Below, piece after piece: positions 11,476 through 22,029 of a DNA stretch of 64,000 nt. How positions within the stretch are numbered: the stretch's first letter is position 1; each line of letters starts with the position of its first letter. The notes below the pieces were generated by a model. The model did not search any database. It saw only the letters and a program-made list of their open reading frames with translations, and had not been told where the DNA came from. Source of the DNA: Isoetes taiwanensis (Eukaryota; Streptophyta; Lycopodiopsida; Isoetales; Isoetaceae); the NCBI GenBank assembly GCA_021234155.1, contig JAJEKV010000532.1, positions 62,001 through 126,000 on the forward strand, given 5' to 3'. The position numbers and the translations under genes are program-made.

Positions 11476-11650
11476 TTGATCAAAAGTAAAAAAAAGGTGG
11501 CACAATAGGGACTTCAAGCTTCATCAGAAGAAAAGTGAAGAAAATTAGTTTAGAATACATAAAAGAAAGCAAAAATTTAATGCATGCATGCTACTTACTC
11601 AGAGAAAATTTTGGAGTTCCAAAAACTTCATGTTCTTCTTCGTCTTCTAC

Positions 11651-11669
11651 CTCTTCTTCTTCTTCTTGA
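11651..11669. repeat. (TTC)n microsatellite
   Basis: Short CTTCTTCTTCTTCTTG run within a weakly open frame. Confidence 0.85.
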
Positions 11670-12190
11670 TTCGGTCTTCGCTCGATTCGCTATCGAATCT
11701 TGGGAATCAAATTGATCATCGAAGAAGCTTCATCGAGGAATCAAAATTAGAGGAGGATTCCACCTCTTAAGCTCGAAGAAAGATCTTTGAGCTTCTGTAA
11801 GAGGTGGAATCAGACTAAGAGCTCTCGTGCTCGTGGCTCTGCTTCGGCTCTCGTGTTCTGCTCCCCGCAAATGGTAATTTGGCCAAGATCCTATTTCATA
11901 ACCGCCATCACCGTAAGCAAAGGAATTGAAAGCGGTTTCGGGCGCTTTAGGGAGTGGGGAGAGAGCTGGAGGGAGGGCAGTGGCCTTGCCGACATTCCTC
12001 GTTGGAAGGAATTGGGACGATGCTTCTCCTTCACGACCATAGCCTATAAAGGTCGGGCGTGAAATTAATTTCTCAGAGGCTACGATTTTAGGATTTCATT
12101 ACCATTAGCATCTTTATTCCTAAAGATTTAGTAGGCAACTAATAATAACCTCGAAAGGACCATTATTTTATTTTCTAAAAAACATAAAAA
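11670..12190. other. No recognisable gene
   Basis: A 91-codon frame (11787-12062) in moderately GC-rich sequence has no motif I recognise. The sequence around it is AT-rich. Confidence 0.3.
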
Positions 12191-12208
12191 AATATATATA
12201 TATATATC
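12191..12208. repeat. (AT)n microsatellite
   Basis: Alternating AT run immediately upstream of the satellite array. Confidence 0.9.
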
Positions 12209-12244
12209 TATCCCCGAATTGGCCATTCATGAATAGCTCCAACA

Positions 12245-12950
12245 TGCCACCCACGACATGCACCACATGATTCACCACATGATTCACCAAATGCACCTCA
12301 TGATTCACCACATGCACCATTTGCATCACCAAACATGTTGGTCAATGAAAGTCAAACATGTAACAAAGGTCATGTAAAGGCTCAAGCATGCCAAGGTGGC
12401 TCAAATATGCCACCTAGGCTCCAACATGCCAAGGTGTCTCAAACATGCCACGTAAGCTCCAACATGCCACTTATGATGCACCACATGATTCACCACATGA
12501 TTCACCAAATGCACCTCATGATTCACCACATGCACCATTTGCATCACCAAACATGTTGGTCAATGAAAGTCAAACATGTAACAAAGGTCATGTAAAGGCT
12601 CAAGCATGCCAAGGTGGCTCAAATATGCCATCTAGGCTCCAACATGCCAAGGTGGCTCAAACATGCCACGAAGCTCCAACATGCCACCTACGATGCACCA
12701 CATGATTCACCACATGATTCACCAAATGCACCTCATGATTCACCACATGCACCATTTGCATCACCAAACATGTTGGTCAATGAAAGTGAAACATGCCACG
12801 AAGTTCCAACATGCCACCCACGATTCACCACATGATTCACCACATGGTTCACCAAATGCACCACATGATTCACCACATGCACATTTTGCATCACCACATC
12901 TATCACGACATGTAACACCACATTGTCATGAATCTTTGAATACATGAATT
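12245..12950. repeat. 218-bp satellite array with CACATGATTCAC subrepeats
   Basis: TTCACCAAATGCACC recurs at 12283, 12501, 12719 and 12849, giving two full 218-bp periods and a final short 130-bp unit. Each unit contains a block of short CACATGATTCAC repeats, a CCAAACATGTTGGTCAATGA segment and a run of AACATGCCA-type repeats. Long histidine-rich open frames across it arise because the subrepeats lack stop codons. The period is not a multiple of three, so they are not evidence for a gene. Confidence 0.95.
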
Positions 12951-12954
12951 TCAC

Positions 12955-13290
12955 CACACACCACTACACACCACCACCACCACTACTTCCCCCACCACCA
13001 CACTCCACCGCCTTCACACTCCACCATTTGGTGTATGGTGTATGGTGTATGGTGTGTGGTGAATGGTGTGGTGTGTGGTGGGGGTGTGTGAATGGAATGG
13101 TGTGGTGGGATGTGCTCGCTCAGTGAATATGATAGTTGATGTATGGTCTATGGTGTATGGTGTGTGGTGAATGGTGTGGTGTGTGGTGGGGTGTGTGGTG
13201 AATGGTGTGGTGTGTGGTGGGATGTACTGCTCGTGAATATGATAGTTGGTGTATGGTATGGTGCATGGTTTGGTGTGGTATACACACCCT
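12955..13290. repeat. GTGTGGTG/GTATGGT minisatellite
   Basis: A CACCACCAC-rich edge is followed by repeated GGTGTATGGTGTGTGGTGAATGG-like units. A larger doublet holds GTGAATATGATAGTTG at about 13122 and 13232. The junction at about 13020 changes from CCACC-rich to GGTGG-rich sequence, so the array has an inverted character and could fold. Confidence 0.9.
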
Positions 13291-13880
13291 AACAGTTTAG
13301 TGTTCATTTCATGCAGATGGTATTGTTCAAGAGGTTTCTGGACCAACATCCAGAAATTTTTGGCAGATGCTTCAGATGCTTCAAGATGCATTTAAAGAAA
13401 AATACTCTGAACATATTTTCCTATTGGCTGCTGGTTACCATATTTTGTTAGTGTGCAGATCATAAATTCTGCACCTTGAAATTCCTTGTTGGCTTTAATG
13501 TTTGTTTTGGTATACTATTTCAGTAATTGTACTTTGCATTTTATAATTAATGACAAAAACTGTCATTAACTTGAGTTGCACCAAAAACTTGAGTTGCAAA
13601 CTAAGTACCAAACAGTTAAGTTCAAACAGTTGCAAACTTTAGTTCAGTTAACTAAAAGAACAGTGGAAACTCAGAGAACAGTTAAAGCAAAAAAAATAGT
13701 CACAACAGCTGTAGAGAAGAGGAGTTCTGTCATTAATGAAAAAGCTTTACAAAAAATGGAGTCACAAGGACTATTGCAAAACAAGTTCTGTATTTAATTA
13801 AAAAGCTTTACAAAGAATAGTCACAAGGACTATTACCAAAAAAATTGAAACCAGGGATTACAAAAAACAAGGCTTGATCT
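13291..13880. other. No recognisable gene; short duplication
   Basis: GTCACAAGGACTATT occurs twice near 13762 and 13820, with AAAAAGCTTTACAAA alongside. A 73-codon Lys/Gln/Thr-rich frame (13576-13797) has no recognised family. Confidence 0.35.
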
Positions 13881-14183
13881 TCAGGCCATCTTCAGCTCTA
13901 TATGAAGGTCGTCCTCCATGGCATACATCTTCATTTCGAGGAGTTGTTCGCCGAGGTAAGCCTCATGCACCCACTCGATCACCCGCAATGAAGCGACAGC
14001 CTGATGATCCATGATGAGCTTCTCCACCTCTGGTGGAGTGAACTTCGCCCTGACTGTAACCGGGTGGCCTCCGGAGGAAGACACGGATTCTCCGGAGGAA
14101 GAGGAGGACCGTGCTGGCGGGGGAGGAGCAGGCACAATGGCCGGGATAGTGTTCCTGCGGAGTGTGGTCTTGAACTTGGCCAT
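13881..14183 (-). CDS. Small hypothetical protein, 100 residues
   Basis: I chose the ATG at 14183 because its context on the minus strand is CCGCCATGG, a strong plant translation start. The frame can be extended upstream to 14321, but that part is low-complexity Pro/Ser. The protein starts MAKFKTTLRRNTIPAI, has a Pro- then Ser-rich stretch (about residues 17-38), and ends in a charged, helix-prone segment including EKLIMDHQAVASLRVIEWVH. The coding stretch is clearly more GC-rich than its surroundings and has no internal stop. No signal peptide or membrane segment is visible. I do not recognise the family; it may be a retroelement-borne or captured gene piece. Real expression is uncertain. Confidence 0.4.
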   Translation of the reverse strand: MAKFKTTLRRNTIPAIVPAPPPPARSSSSSGESVSSSGGHPVTVRAKFTPPEVEKLIMDHQAVASLRVIEWVHEAYLGEQLLEMKMYAMEDDLHIELKMA

Positions 14184-14189
14184 GGCGGG

Positions 14190-14830
14190 AAGTGAAGGAG
14201 ATGGACCTGAATGGGGAAGGAGTGAAGGAGATGGCGGAATAGACGATGGGGACGGAATGGACGGAATGAAGCCGCAGGGGCAATTTTTGGGAATAAAAGG
14301 GATGTTTGCATGCATACGCATTTTGTTTTGGGAATTAGGCTAAAGAGCAAAGGGATGTATCCATGCATACGATTTCACACCTCGGGAGCCGATCCACCCA
14401 CCTCAATATTTTTGCAAATGTAAAATGTATAGGTTGAACCATATTATGAGACCAATTGCTTGGTATGCAGTTAGCACAACCCTAATACAAAGTTAGCAAT
14501 ATCCCTCCACAAAAAATCGTATGCATATATAAATAGGTTTTCTTTGTTTCATTGATAAGTGTGGATAGAGATTGATATGAAAAGTTATGGCTCACCGGGC
14601 TTGTAATCTTGCCATGAGCCAAGTAGTGTCATAACCGGCCCAAGATGTAATCCTAGTCCACCTTTTTTTTTAGTAATGGGCTCAAATATCCCACATGCAT
14701 TCAATGTTCCACATGTTACCAAATCAACAATTGCCAAATCAACAAATGCCAAATGAATGGATTATGTTAAGGCATATTGTGTACCTATGCATATTGTGTT
14801 TGGTAAAGCGTGAGTCAACAATATAGAGAT
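14190..14830. other. Upstream flank of the small protein and AT-rich spacer
   Basis: GGGATGT followed by GCATGCATAC-like sequence occurs twice (about 14300 and 14352). Otherwise no gene or repeat was recognised. Confidence 0.35.
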
Positions 14831-14835
14831 AACAA

Positions 14836-15126
14836 GGAATATTCCTTATTGCATTGAAAGGAATATTCCTTAGCGCCTAGTTATCAGGAATATTCCTTAT
14901 TACCTTCAAAGAAATATTCTTTAGTTTGTTTAAGTGCACCCATAGTTACAAGGAATATTCCTATTATTTTTTGAAAGGAATATTCCTTTTTGCATTGAAA
15001 GGAATATTCCTTAGTGCCTAGTTATCAAGAATATTCCTTATTACCTTCAAAGGAATATTCTTTAGTTTGTTTAAGTGCACCCATAGTTACAAGGAATATT
15101 CCTTATTACATTGAAAGGAATATTCC
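14836..15126. repeat. 141-bp tandem array of GGAATATTCC palindromes
   Basis: Perfect GGAATATTCC sits at 14836, 14860, 14887, 14952, 14977, 15001, 15093 and 15117. One-base variants sit at 14911, 15028 and 15052. Spacings run 24, 27, 24, 41, 25 and then repeat, so five palindromes make a 141-bp higher-order unit present just over twice. Most sites are embedded in AAGGAATATTCCTT. Nothing coding. Confidence 0.95.
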
Positions 15127-15129
15127 TCA

Positions 15130-16125
15130 TTGAGTATAGCCCTTTCATTTGAGCTAAGCTTGTGGGATATATGCCAAGATCAACCATTGGCCAATTGGGT
15201 CGAAAAAGAGGACAAAGGGGAAAGATTTTGAGAAAAGGATGTTGAACAAATCATTGGCACAAATCATTGGTTAAGGAACAAATCATTGGCATGGTACGCA
15301 GCCATAATGTAAAACAGGGGAGAAGGGAATAGACATGGATAAAATTTCCTTTTACCCTGCGGGTGACCGGGTTGATCTGGCGAAGGGAGGAGATCGAACG
15401 ACTAGATCACAATCCATATCCCCAATTCAAATGCAAACTCACCCGACGCTTTGGATTCTTGAGGAGATCAATGTAGAAACAGGGAAACCAATTGAACAAA
15501 AATCAAACTGGAGAGGCATGAGTTCGAGAGGTACTCCTATTCTTAAACATGCTTTTGTTCCTAATCTAACAATATGTTCTACCACAGATGCATGGAGGAG
15601 ACTTAACAATGTTGGAAGCATGGATCGGCTATATGGGAGTAGCGGCCGGACAAGGGGGATGAGGAATCCCAATTATCTAAAGCAGAACTAGAGAGTATTC
15701 TCATTCAACTTAAACGAAGGGAAGTTGTGCATGCAAAAGCAATCAACAAAGTCTTTGAAAAGGGCTGAGGTTTGGAGATTCAATAGCCTCAAATCATACT
15801 TTACCAATCTCTATCATAAATGGCATGGCGTAAGTTTAGAAGCTACATGTCTTGCTTCTGTTAGACTTCACCAAGTACTTCCAAACAGTGTGCCCCGGAC
15901 ACTCTTCTCACAATTTTCAGGAGCAAGGACCATTGCTGATCTCACTGCTACGAGGGACCTTCTCGATGAATCTTGAGTCTTGAATCTTGAATCTTGAGAC
16001 CTTACGCTACATGTGTTTTTACAACTTACACTAAGTATAACAGATCTTGGAACTATATAAACAATATATTATACTTCAACAACAAAGTTAGCATTACAGA
16101 GATTCTACACACGGCGCAAATTTCC
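15130..16125. other. No recognisable gene
   Basis: Two plus-strand frames (15335-15691, 118 codons; 15725-15976, 83 codons) are longer than most chance frames here, but I recognise no family. They may be pieces of one decayed transposon-derived gene. A CTTGAATCTTGA repeat lies at about 15970. Confidence 0.35.
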
Positions 16126-16129
16126 CAAA

Positions 16130-17720
16130 GAACATTTCATGCCAATAGTTAGTGAGTTCCATATGCATAAGATGTACCTTTAATCTTATGTTTGACTGCC
16201 CAATGGAAATCTCACCCCACAATTACATTTCGGGATGGACAAGAACTTTCTTTCCTTGAATAAGCCCTGTACTTTTGATGGCAAACCAGGAATCAATTCA
16301 AAGTAGTTACCAGACTATAACTTCATTACCACAATAAAATTCATTTCCATAGTCATCCTTGGTGTCTTCTTGAGGGCATGTTTCTTCCGTACCTTGGATG
16401 AGATAATAAGGGACACTTTCATAATTGTGCGGGGATGTGAATGATGCAAAATAATCTCCAACCCTGACCGCCTCATCCACATTGTCCACGCCATTTGCCC
16501 ACAAGTCCTCCCCTTACTGCACTCCATCTTCTTCAACATTGTCCCCGTTTTGTAGGCTCTAGTTTTCTCAACTCCCACCGCCACAATGATCAGCATTCTC
16601 ACAAGCAGGCCAATCAAAAATTGATGCATGCCTTACAAAAATATGAAAGAGATCTACACATTAACTTTGTTGGATCATTTGGATCTATGGATGATAATGC
16701 TAATGAAGAGATTGCACCCCTTTCAGCGGGAGCACATCAAATCTTTGAGAACGGTCAATGTCGGACACCTTCCAAAATACCCTTTCACATCAGAAATTTT
16801 CTCTTCAAGAACCTCACATGCGGTTTGATTTTTTATCACTTTCCCATCTTTTTTCTTTGTTCGCCGCTTTGAGCCATAGTTTGGCTATGGCTCCTTTTCC
16901 TCATGTGTGCCCTTCCCATGTCCCGAGCCAAAGAAATTCCGGTGCATTCTGATCTTATGCTCTTGATGATACCTAGTTACATGATAGAAAGCTCTTTCTC
17001 GACTTGAATTGGGGCACAACCCGTCGGACCAAACTAAGTGGTATTTCATATGACCAGCACCATTTTCTTCACCCAATTGAGGTGCATCTTGAATGCTTTT
17101 GTACAAAGTGAGTATCATGTGTTTTGTCATCTCGAAATAAAGAAGTGCACACATTTCCTCATTTTACCCACAGCACCTTGAACATCGTGATGTGGACCAA
17201 TATGCTGATTTGTTCATTGTACCAATGTTGTGCTTGAATCTCGTTGAATGGCTTCAAAGTATAATTCTCCCGAGAAATCAACAACCCGATAACACGGTAT
17301 CATCACGAAGACTCTTCATGGATTCCTTGAATTGTTTGCTCTGCCAATGTGCCACAAAGTTATGATATATAAACTTCGACATATGATCAAACATGTTATC
17401 CAACATATTACTGGAGCTGCCTTTCTTGTCAATTAGCTTTAGTCTTCGTGAAGTTCCTTTCTTCGAGGGGCTCATTAACGTAACCATAGGCTTGCCAATC
17501 AAGCGTTTGATCAATCTGCTCCTTGTATTCTCTTGGACACAACTCAATTAATTGTTTCCCACAATTTCCACAATCTGATTTGATACATTGTAGCTTATGC
17601 CACTCGTTGCACTTTGCTGCTTTCACATCACATACCATAGCCCTCCAAAATGTGCTAACGAGGCAAAGCATGTTGTAGTGGAACAAAACGTGCATTTTAG
17701 CACCACATTTTGGGTGCTAA
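16130..17720 (-). pseudogene. Decayed DDE-type transposase-like gene
   Basis: Read on the minus strand, frames connected by small shifts give an ordered protein. A Cys-rich N-terminal part has KLQCIKSDCGNCGKQLIELC near 17580. Then comes MFDHMSKFIYHNFVAHWQ near 17370, and VVDFS joined by a one-base shift to ENYTLKPFNEIQAQHW near 17260. LVWSDGLCPNSS lies near 17020 and NFFGSGHGKGTHE near 16930. A C-terminal part with VRVGDYFASFTSPHNYES lies near 16450. The order Cys-rich head, D-F-S-E-N-Y, S-D-G, H-G-K-G is what I recall from a widespread, poorly described eukaryotic transposon protein family known mainly from invertebrates, with Asp residues placed like DDE catalytic acids. At least four frameshifts or stops make it non-functional. 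No terminal repeats were located. Confidence 0.65.
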
Positions 17721-17844
17721 GTGTGGTGGGAACTATCGAATTTGTAGTGGGAGAGGGAGTTATTTTTTCAAAAATACACATGATTACTTATTCAAAATTT
17801 TGTCCTTTCAGTCTTATTCGGGCTTATTCAGAACGCATACCCAT

Positions 17845-17970
17845 CATTTTCCCTCAAAAACTCCGATCACGCCCCTTAATCCGGCAAGACCATTTCTCGA
17901 TTCTTGAATTTTCATTTTCCCTCAAAAACTCGATCACGCGCCCCTTAATCCGGCAAGACCATTTCTGATT
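17845..17970. repeat. 68-bp tandem duplication
   Basis: CATTTTCCCTCAAAAACTC at 17845 and 17913, each followed by GATCACG, CCCCTTAATCCGGCAAGACC and ATTTCT. Confidence 0.9.
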
Positions 17971-18720
17971 TACGGCAAGAAGATCGATCACTTAAATGGC
18001 TCGATCATACCGGACTTGAATGCCACAGGATACACCTACAAGGAAATGTACGTGCAAGAAAAGCATTACGCCATACAAGAAGAAATCGAGTCCGTTTGGG
18101 GACCGAAAGTATTAGGAAAATCCACTTACGAGGTGGGTTGCATTCTAGATTCGGGGATGCCCATGATTCTCGTTGTTTAGAATATTGTTTTGTTTCATCA
18201 TGCAAAGGTTGAAGAATCTGAGCAAGGAGAGGTATAATGAATATATGTGCCTTTACAAAAAAATCACAGGTGAAGTGTGTCCGGGGAGGCATGGCCTCAC
18301 AGACTATGGTGTTAGCGTATTACCTTCACACAAAAGAAAAGGAATAAACCTGGTTGAGTTTCGCAACAGCTTAAGAGAAAAAGAGTCCGAAGCCCTCCGC
18401 CCAACGAAGAGGAAGAATGCAAGCATTTCAAATAGTGAGGAAGCGAGAGCAACATGCCACGTGATGATGCTTCCTCTCTTGAAATGACTAGGCCACAATT
18501 CAAGCCTCCTAAAGTCAGAAGAAGAATCTCGAGGGGAAAATCCTTTAAAAAATAGGTACTTTTCAACCCTCTTCTTCGGAACCACCATATGATGCAATTT
18601 AATATTGAACTGTTATTTTCCTCAAAAAGGTCTAGCAAGCTTCAATAATTAGGTACACCACTTACTTCTTCATTTGGGTGTGTTGTAAGTTATGTGTAGG
18701 AAATTTGTGCTGCTAGTTTC
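17971..18720. other. Open plus-strand stretch without known family
   Basis: From about 17970 to 18178 the plus strand is open and reads DLNATGYTYKEMYVQEKHYA and ESVWGPKVLGKSTYEVG, with no ATG. A 104-codon frame follows (18173-18487). Composition is coding-like, but I cannot name a family. It may be an exon of a relic gene. Confidence 0.35.
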
Positions 18721-19325
18721 GAAGTTGTGGTGGATAATTTCAGTTCCACGGAGTATGTAGCTCCAAATGTGTTAGGCATATGGTGCCAATTATATGTTAA
18801 TAATGTAGTTTGTAGCATATGTAGTGTCACATATAGTACCAAACGTGGTACTTTTCCTCGAATAGTGAATTGGCTTCCATATGTTTCTATACTTAGTGTC
18901 ATACATATGTGATGTTAGATATGGTGATACTTGTGAATGGTGGATTATCCGCCATATGTGGTGCCAATCGCTAAGCTAAATATTGCACCACGCTATCTGC
19001 CACATATGGGGTGGTGGATGCCCTTGGGATGTGGTGCCTTCCGCAGGCATTGTGGTGCCACATGTGGTGTCTAATGTGGCACCACTATGGATCCACATTT
19101 TGCACCACATGTGGTGTCTTTGACGCCATTTGTGGTGCGGCAATGGATTGCCATATGTGGTGCCTTGGGTGCATTGTGGTGCCATATGTAGGTGGCATGT
19201 GGCACCAGTTTGGTGCCACATGCCACACCACATATGGTGAATATGACACCATTTGTGGTGCAAAAGTTTGTCATGATGGAATTTGTGGTGTGTAAAGTGG
19301 TGCTGTTGTTGTGTCATGTGGTACT
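18721..19325. repeat. Diverged ATATGTGGTGCC-type repeat array
   Basis: CACATGTGGTG, CATATGTGGTGCC and GCACCACATGTGG variants recur irregularly, densest from 18950 to 19300. They occur in both orientations, so local hairpins are possible. It shares the GTGGTG theme with the arrays at 9.4, 13.0 and 23.0 kb. Confidence 0.8.
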
Positions 19326-20095
19326 AACCTTGGATTACTTTCAGATGAATTCAACAGGACATTGGGAGAATGAATCAACTCTACAAGATCAAGTGATTCA
19401 AGAAGGCAAGGTTGCAAACTTGTGATCAAAGCTGCAGTGCTACAAATGAAGGTTCAAAGAACTTGAGTTCCGGACCGAGAAGATGAATAAAGATTTAAAA
19501 AATGGGAAGGAATGATTAAGGATAAACTAAGTCGATGCGAGGCGGATTCGGGCTATATACCAAGATACGAGGTCGAAATGGAAGGAACTATTACCGAACT
19601 TGAGCGGACAAAAAATCGAGGGAGCTTAATGGCGTCAGCCCGAGGGAAGCGGAACAACAAAGATTGAAAGTTTGGAACCAAGGTTAGAGAGGTTTCGTCT
19701 TGCAAGGACCGTCTTCCTTTATTTGTCTTGGATCCACTACTTCCGGACCTTGATAAGGCCGAAGATTATGGTAGTGGTTTGTCCATTCACGTGCGGGCAA
19801 GATCCTCCGGTGGATGAGGAAACCACTACCAACTTTGATTGTTTGAATGCAAATACCAATACCATCTTCCATCCATTCAAACCTCTTGAGGTACTTCATA
19901 ACAAAATTCCTGAAGTGCTTAGTATAATTGTATTCTCATTGACAAATTTATGCTCACTTTGCGAGGATTTGTAATCAACATTGCATTGAGAATTGCTGTC
20001 ATGAATTTTCTACAAGATGGGTACAAGCCTTAGGTGTGAGTAGGGAGGATCAAAAGCAACGTCAAGCTACCGAGGCACTTACGGGTGAGCATTTA
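19326..20095. other. Weakly coding-like stretch, unassigned
   Basis: Charged scraps such as KVWNQG and LERFRLARTVFLYLSW (19660-19730, plus strand) sit just upstream of the FCP1/Ulp1 relic and may be its decayed 5' portion. This is not established. Confidence 0.25.
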
Positions 20096-20097
20096 TA

Positions 20098-20395
20098 GGT
20101 AGCTCGAAAAAGAGAGTAAGCGGCTTAGTCTCCTTCGCTTTTGTTTGATGTATCTAATTTGCCCCTAGGATGACATCGCCACTCGGTGGCTAATTAGATA
20201 CATCTGCTGTGAAACTCGAAAAGGAGTAAGCCCGACATAAAATAAGATCTGGTGGCTTAGTCTCTTTGCTTCTCTGTTTTTGTGTATCTAAAGTGCCCCC
20301 AGGGGATGAGATCGCTTCAGCTCATTTTAGGGGACACTTTAGATATATAAAAACAGAACATCGTGAAAGAGAGTAAAAAAGTCCGGAGCTTAGTT
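20098..20395. repeat. Two tandem hairpin units
   Basis: Unit 1 contains TGTATCTAATTTGCCCCTA and the near inverse TAATTAGATACA. Unit 2 contains TATCTAAAGTGCCCCCAGGG and the inverse GGGGACACTTTAGATATA. Each unit is preceded by GTGGCTTAGTCTC or GCGGCTTAGTCTC. The units are tandem, about 120 bp each, and each folds into a stem-loop of about 20 bp. Confidence 0.7.
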
Positions 20396-20990
20396 AAAAA
20401 CCAAAGCATAGTTACAATCAATTGTGATTCAATTCCGTGTTTGCGAGCATGGTGCCGTTTACTAATTCAGGTCTAACTGTTTCATACCGGGTGGCAATGA
20501 CTATGTGAGTCCATCTAGCACACCAAAAAGGGAATTATTTTCTACCCTCAAAGGTAACCAAGTCTTGTTTGATGCAATTGGGATATGTAGCTTACTTCTT
20601 CATCCCTACTTTGTAGATATAGAGGTACAATGTGGTCGTAGGGGACAAGACACTCACACCCCTTCGAAAAGCATTAGACACAGATAGAAACTTCCTGGTA
20701 AAGGAAGATGCATCAGGTTACAGAAGTCGAACAAATCAAGTAGATGTCAACAAATCAAAAGAGGGTGCATCAAGTCAAGCTCCAGTAGGTGTCTAACCGA
20801 TAAGAATCCGCCAGATCAACAGATGCATTAAGTCATGTCCACACCAACCGGCCAAATCAGCAGATGCATCAGGTTATGATCCGAACAAATCGTTTTACAG
20901 TGAATGTAAGTCACAAGGTAACTTCCAATCTTTGTGCCTGTCTTCTTTTTAATTTGACCCATATAGTTACCGAATCTTTAAATTTTGCAG

Positions 20991-21178
20991 CTGGAAGTGT
21001 CTGGGAGAAAAAGCAAGAGCGAGAATTCCAAGCAAAAGACACCTCCAAGACATTTTGAAGCGAAGTTTCCATCCTCGCATCGAATAGATGCCGAAGCGAA
21101 GTTTCCAGCCCCGCACCAAGAAATGCCGAAGAGAAGTTTCCAGCCCTACACCAACTCCGCCCATGCGAAGACTACAAG
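20991..21178 (+). pseudogene. Basic/proline-rich exon with internal repeat
   Basis: An open stretch bounded by a TTTTGCAG acceptor and an ACAAG|GTTAAG donor. It reads GRKSKSENSKQKTPPRHF and then a threefold degenerate repeat (FEAKFPSSH, AEAKFPAPH, PKRSFQPYT). The basic start resembles a nuclear localisation signal. It lies 100 bp upstream of the FCP1-like domain on the same strand and is probably an upstream exon of that relic gene. Family unknown. Confidence 0.45.
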
Positions 21179-21275
21179 GTTAAGCCCAATCTCGCTTGTT
21201 TTTACTACAATGGAGTTAAGGTAGAAGCTATGACAAGAGTGAGTCCATACCTTTGCCAAAGAAGATGATGTTAAG

Positions 21276-21775
21276 TTGATCACACTTAACGGAACCAAGT
21301 GGGTAGTAACTAGACGGTGGGCCGAAGTTCATAGATTGGTGCGGTCGGAATTTTCATATAGCACTTTGGTGCGGGCTCAAAACTTGAGAGTCATAGTTAA
21401 GGGAGCATTGATGAAACACAAGGACAAATTCAAGTTCATGTGGAGTCGGGATCAATTGTACCAACACAAATTTATTTAACAGTAAAAAGCCAATTTTTTT
21501 GAAGCACCTGAAAAAGGTCTACGACGAATTTCCAGGTTTCACAAAAGAGAACGTGCTTCTCATTGATGACAGCAGATACAAAGGGTACCTCAATGCGCCA
21601 AACACCATGATCCGGCCCAAATTTGGAGCCCCGCGGGAGTAGATGGCAATTTCCTCATGAATGATCTAAAGGTTTGGCTTCGTGGGTTGTCAAGGCGTGG
21701 GGAATGTGCAAAGTTATGTCGAAAGCAACAAAATGCTGAATATGTTTGACACTGAGAGTCAAATTTGTATTAATA
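21276..21775 (+). pseudogene. FCP1-homology (HAD-type CTD phosphatase-like) domain, decayed
   Basis: Plus-strand frames give, in order: RVIVKGALMKHKDKFKFMWS (21390-21450), then after a shift LKHLKKVYDEFPGFTKENV and LLIDDSRYKGYLNAPNTMI (21505-21610), then FLMNDLKVWLRGLS and, after a shift, GNVQSYVES (21650-21735). This is the C-terminal two thirds of the FCP1 homology domain. That domain is known from RNA polymerase II CTD phosphatases of the HAD superfamily, with the paired acidic residues (motif IV) in IDDS. The N-terminal DxDx(T/V) nucleophile motif was not found. A stop near 21480 and several frame changes indicate loss of function. Confidence 0.75.
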
Positions 21776-22029
21776 TGATGAAAAAACATAGAACTAAAGC
21801 CTAGAAATAGTATTATTGTGTATATGATGTAACCTCTCTTGACTTTTTAATATAAACAAAGTTTTACTTCAATTGTTCATTTCTTGGCTATTTCAATGTT
21901 CCTCAAGGTTTTCAATGATCTTCCATTTCTTTGAATGTAAACTTACACCACCAGCCACGAGGACTAGCAGTGTTAAGAGCTGACATCCGACGAGAACACT
22001 TGCCACTTGAAGTGTTTAAAGGACAGCCA

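Noticed and set aside
12335-12947. Several long overlapping open frames rich in His, Met and Pro
   Set aside because: They follow the 218-bp satellite. The subrepeats simply lack stops, the period is not a multiple of three, and equivalent frames appear on both strands.
12245-12950. CRISPR-like regular repeats
   Set aside because: Units are diverged satellite copies without unique spacers, in a eukaryotic context, with no cas genes.
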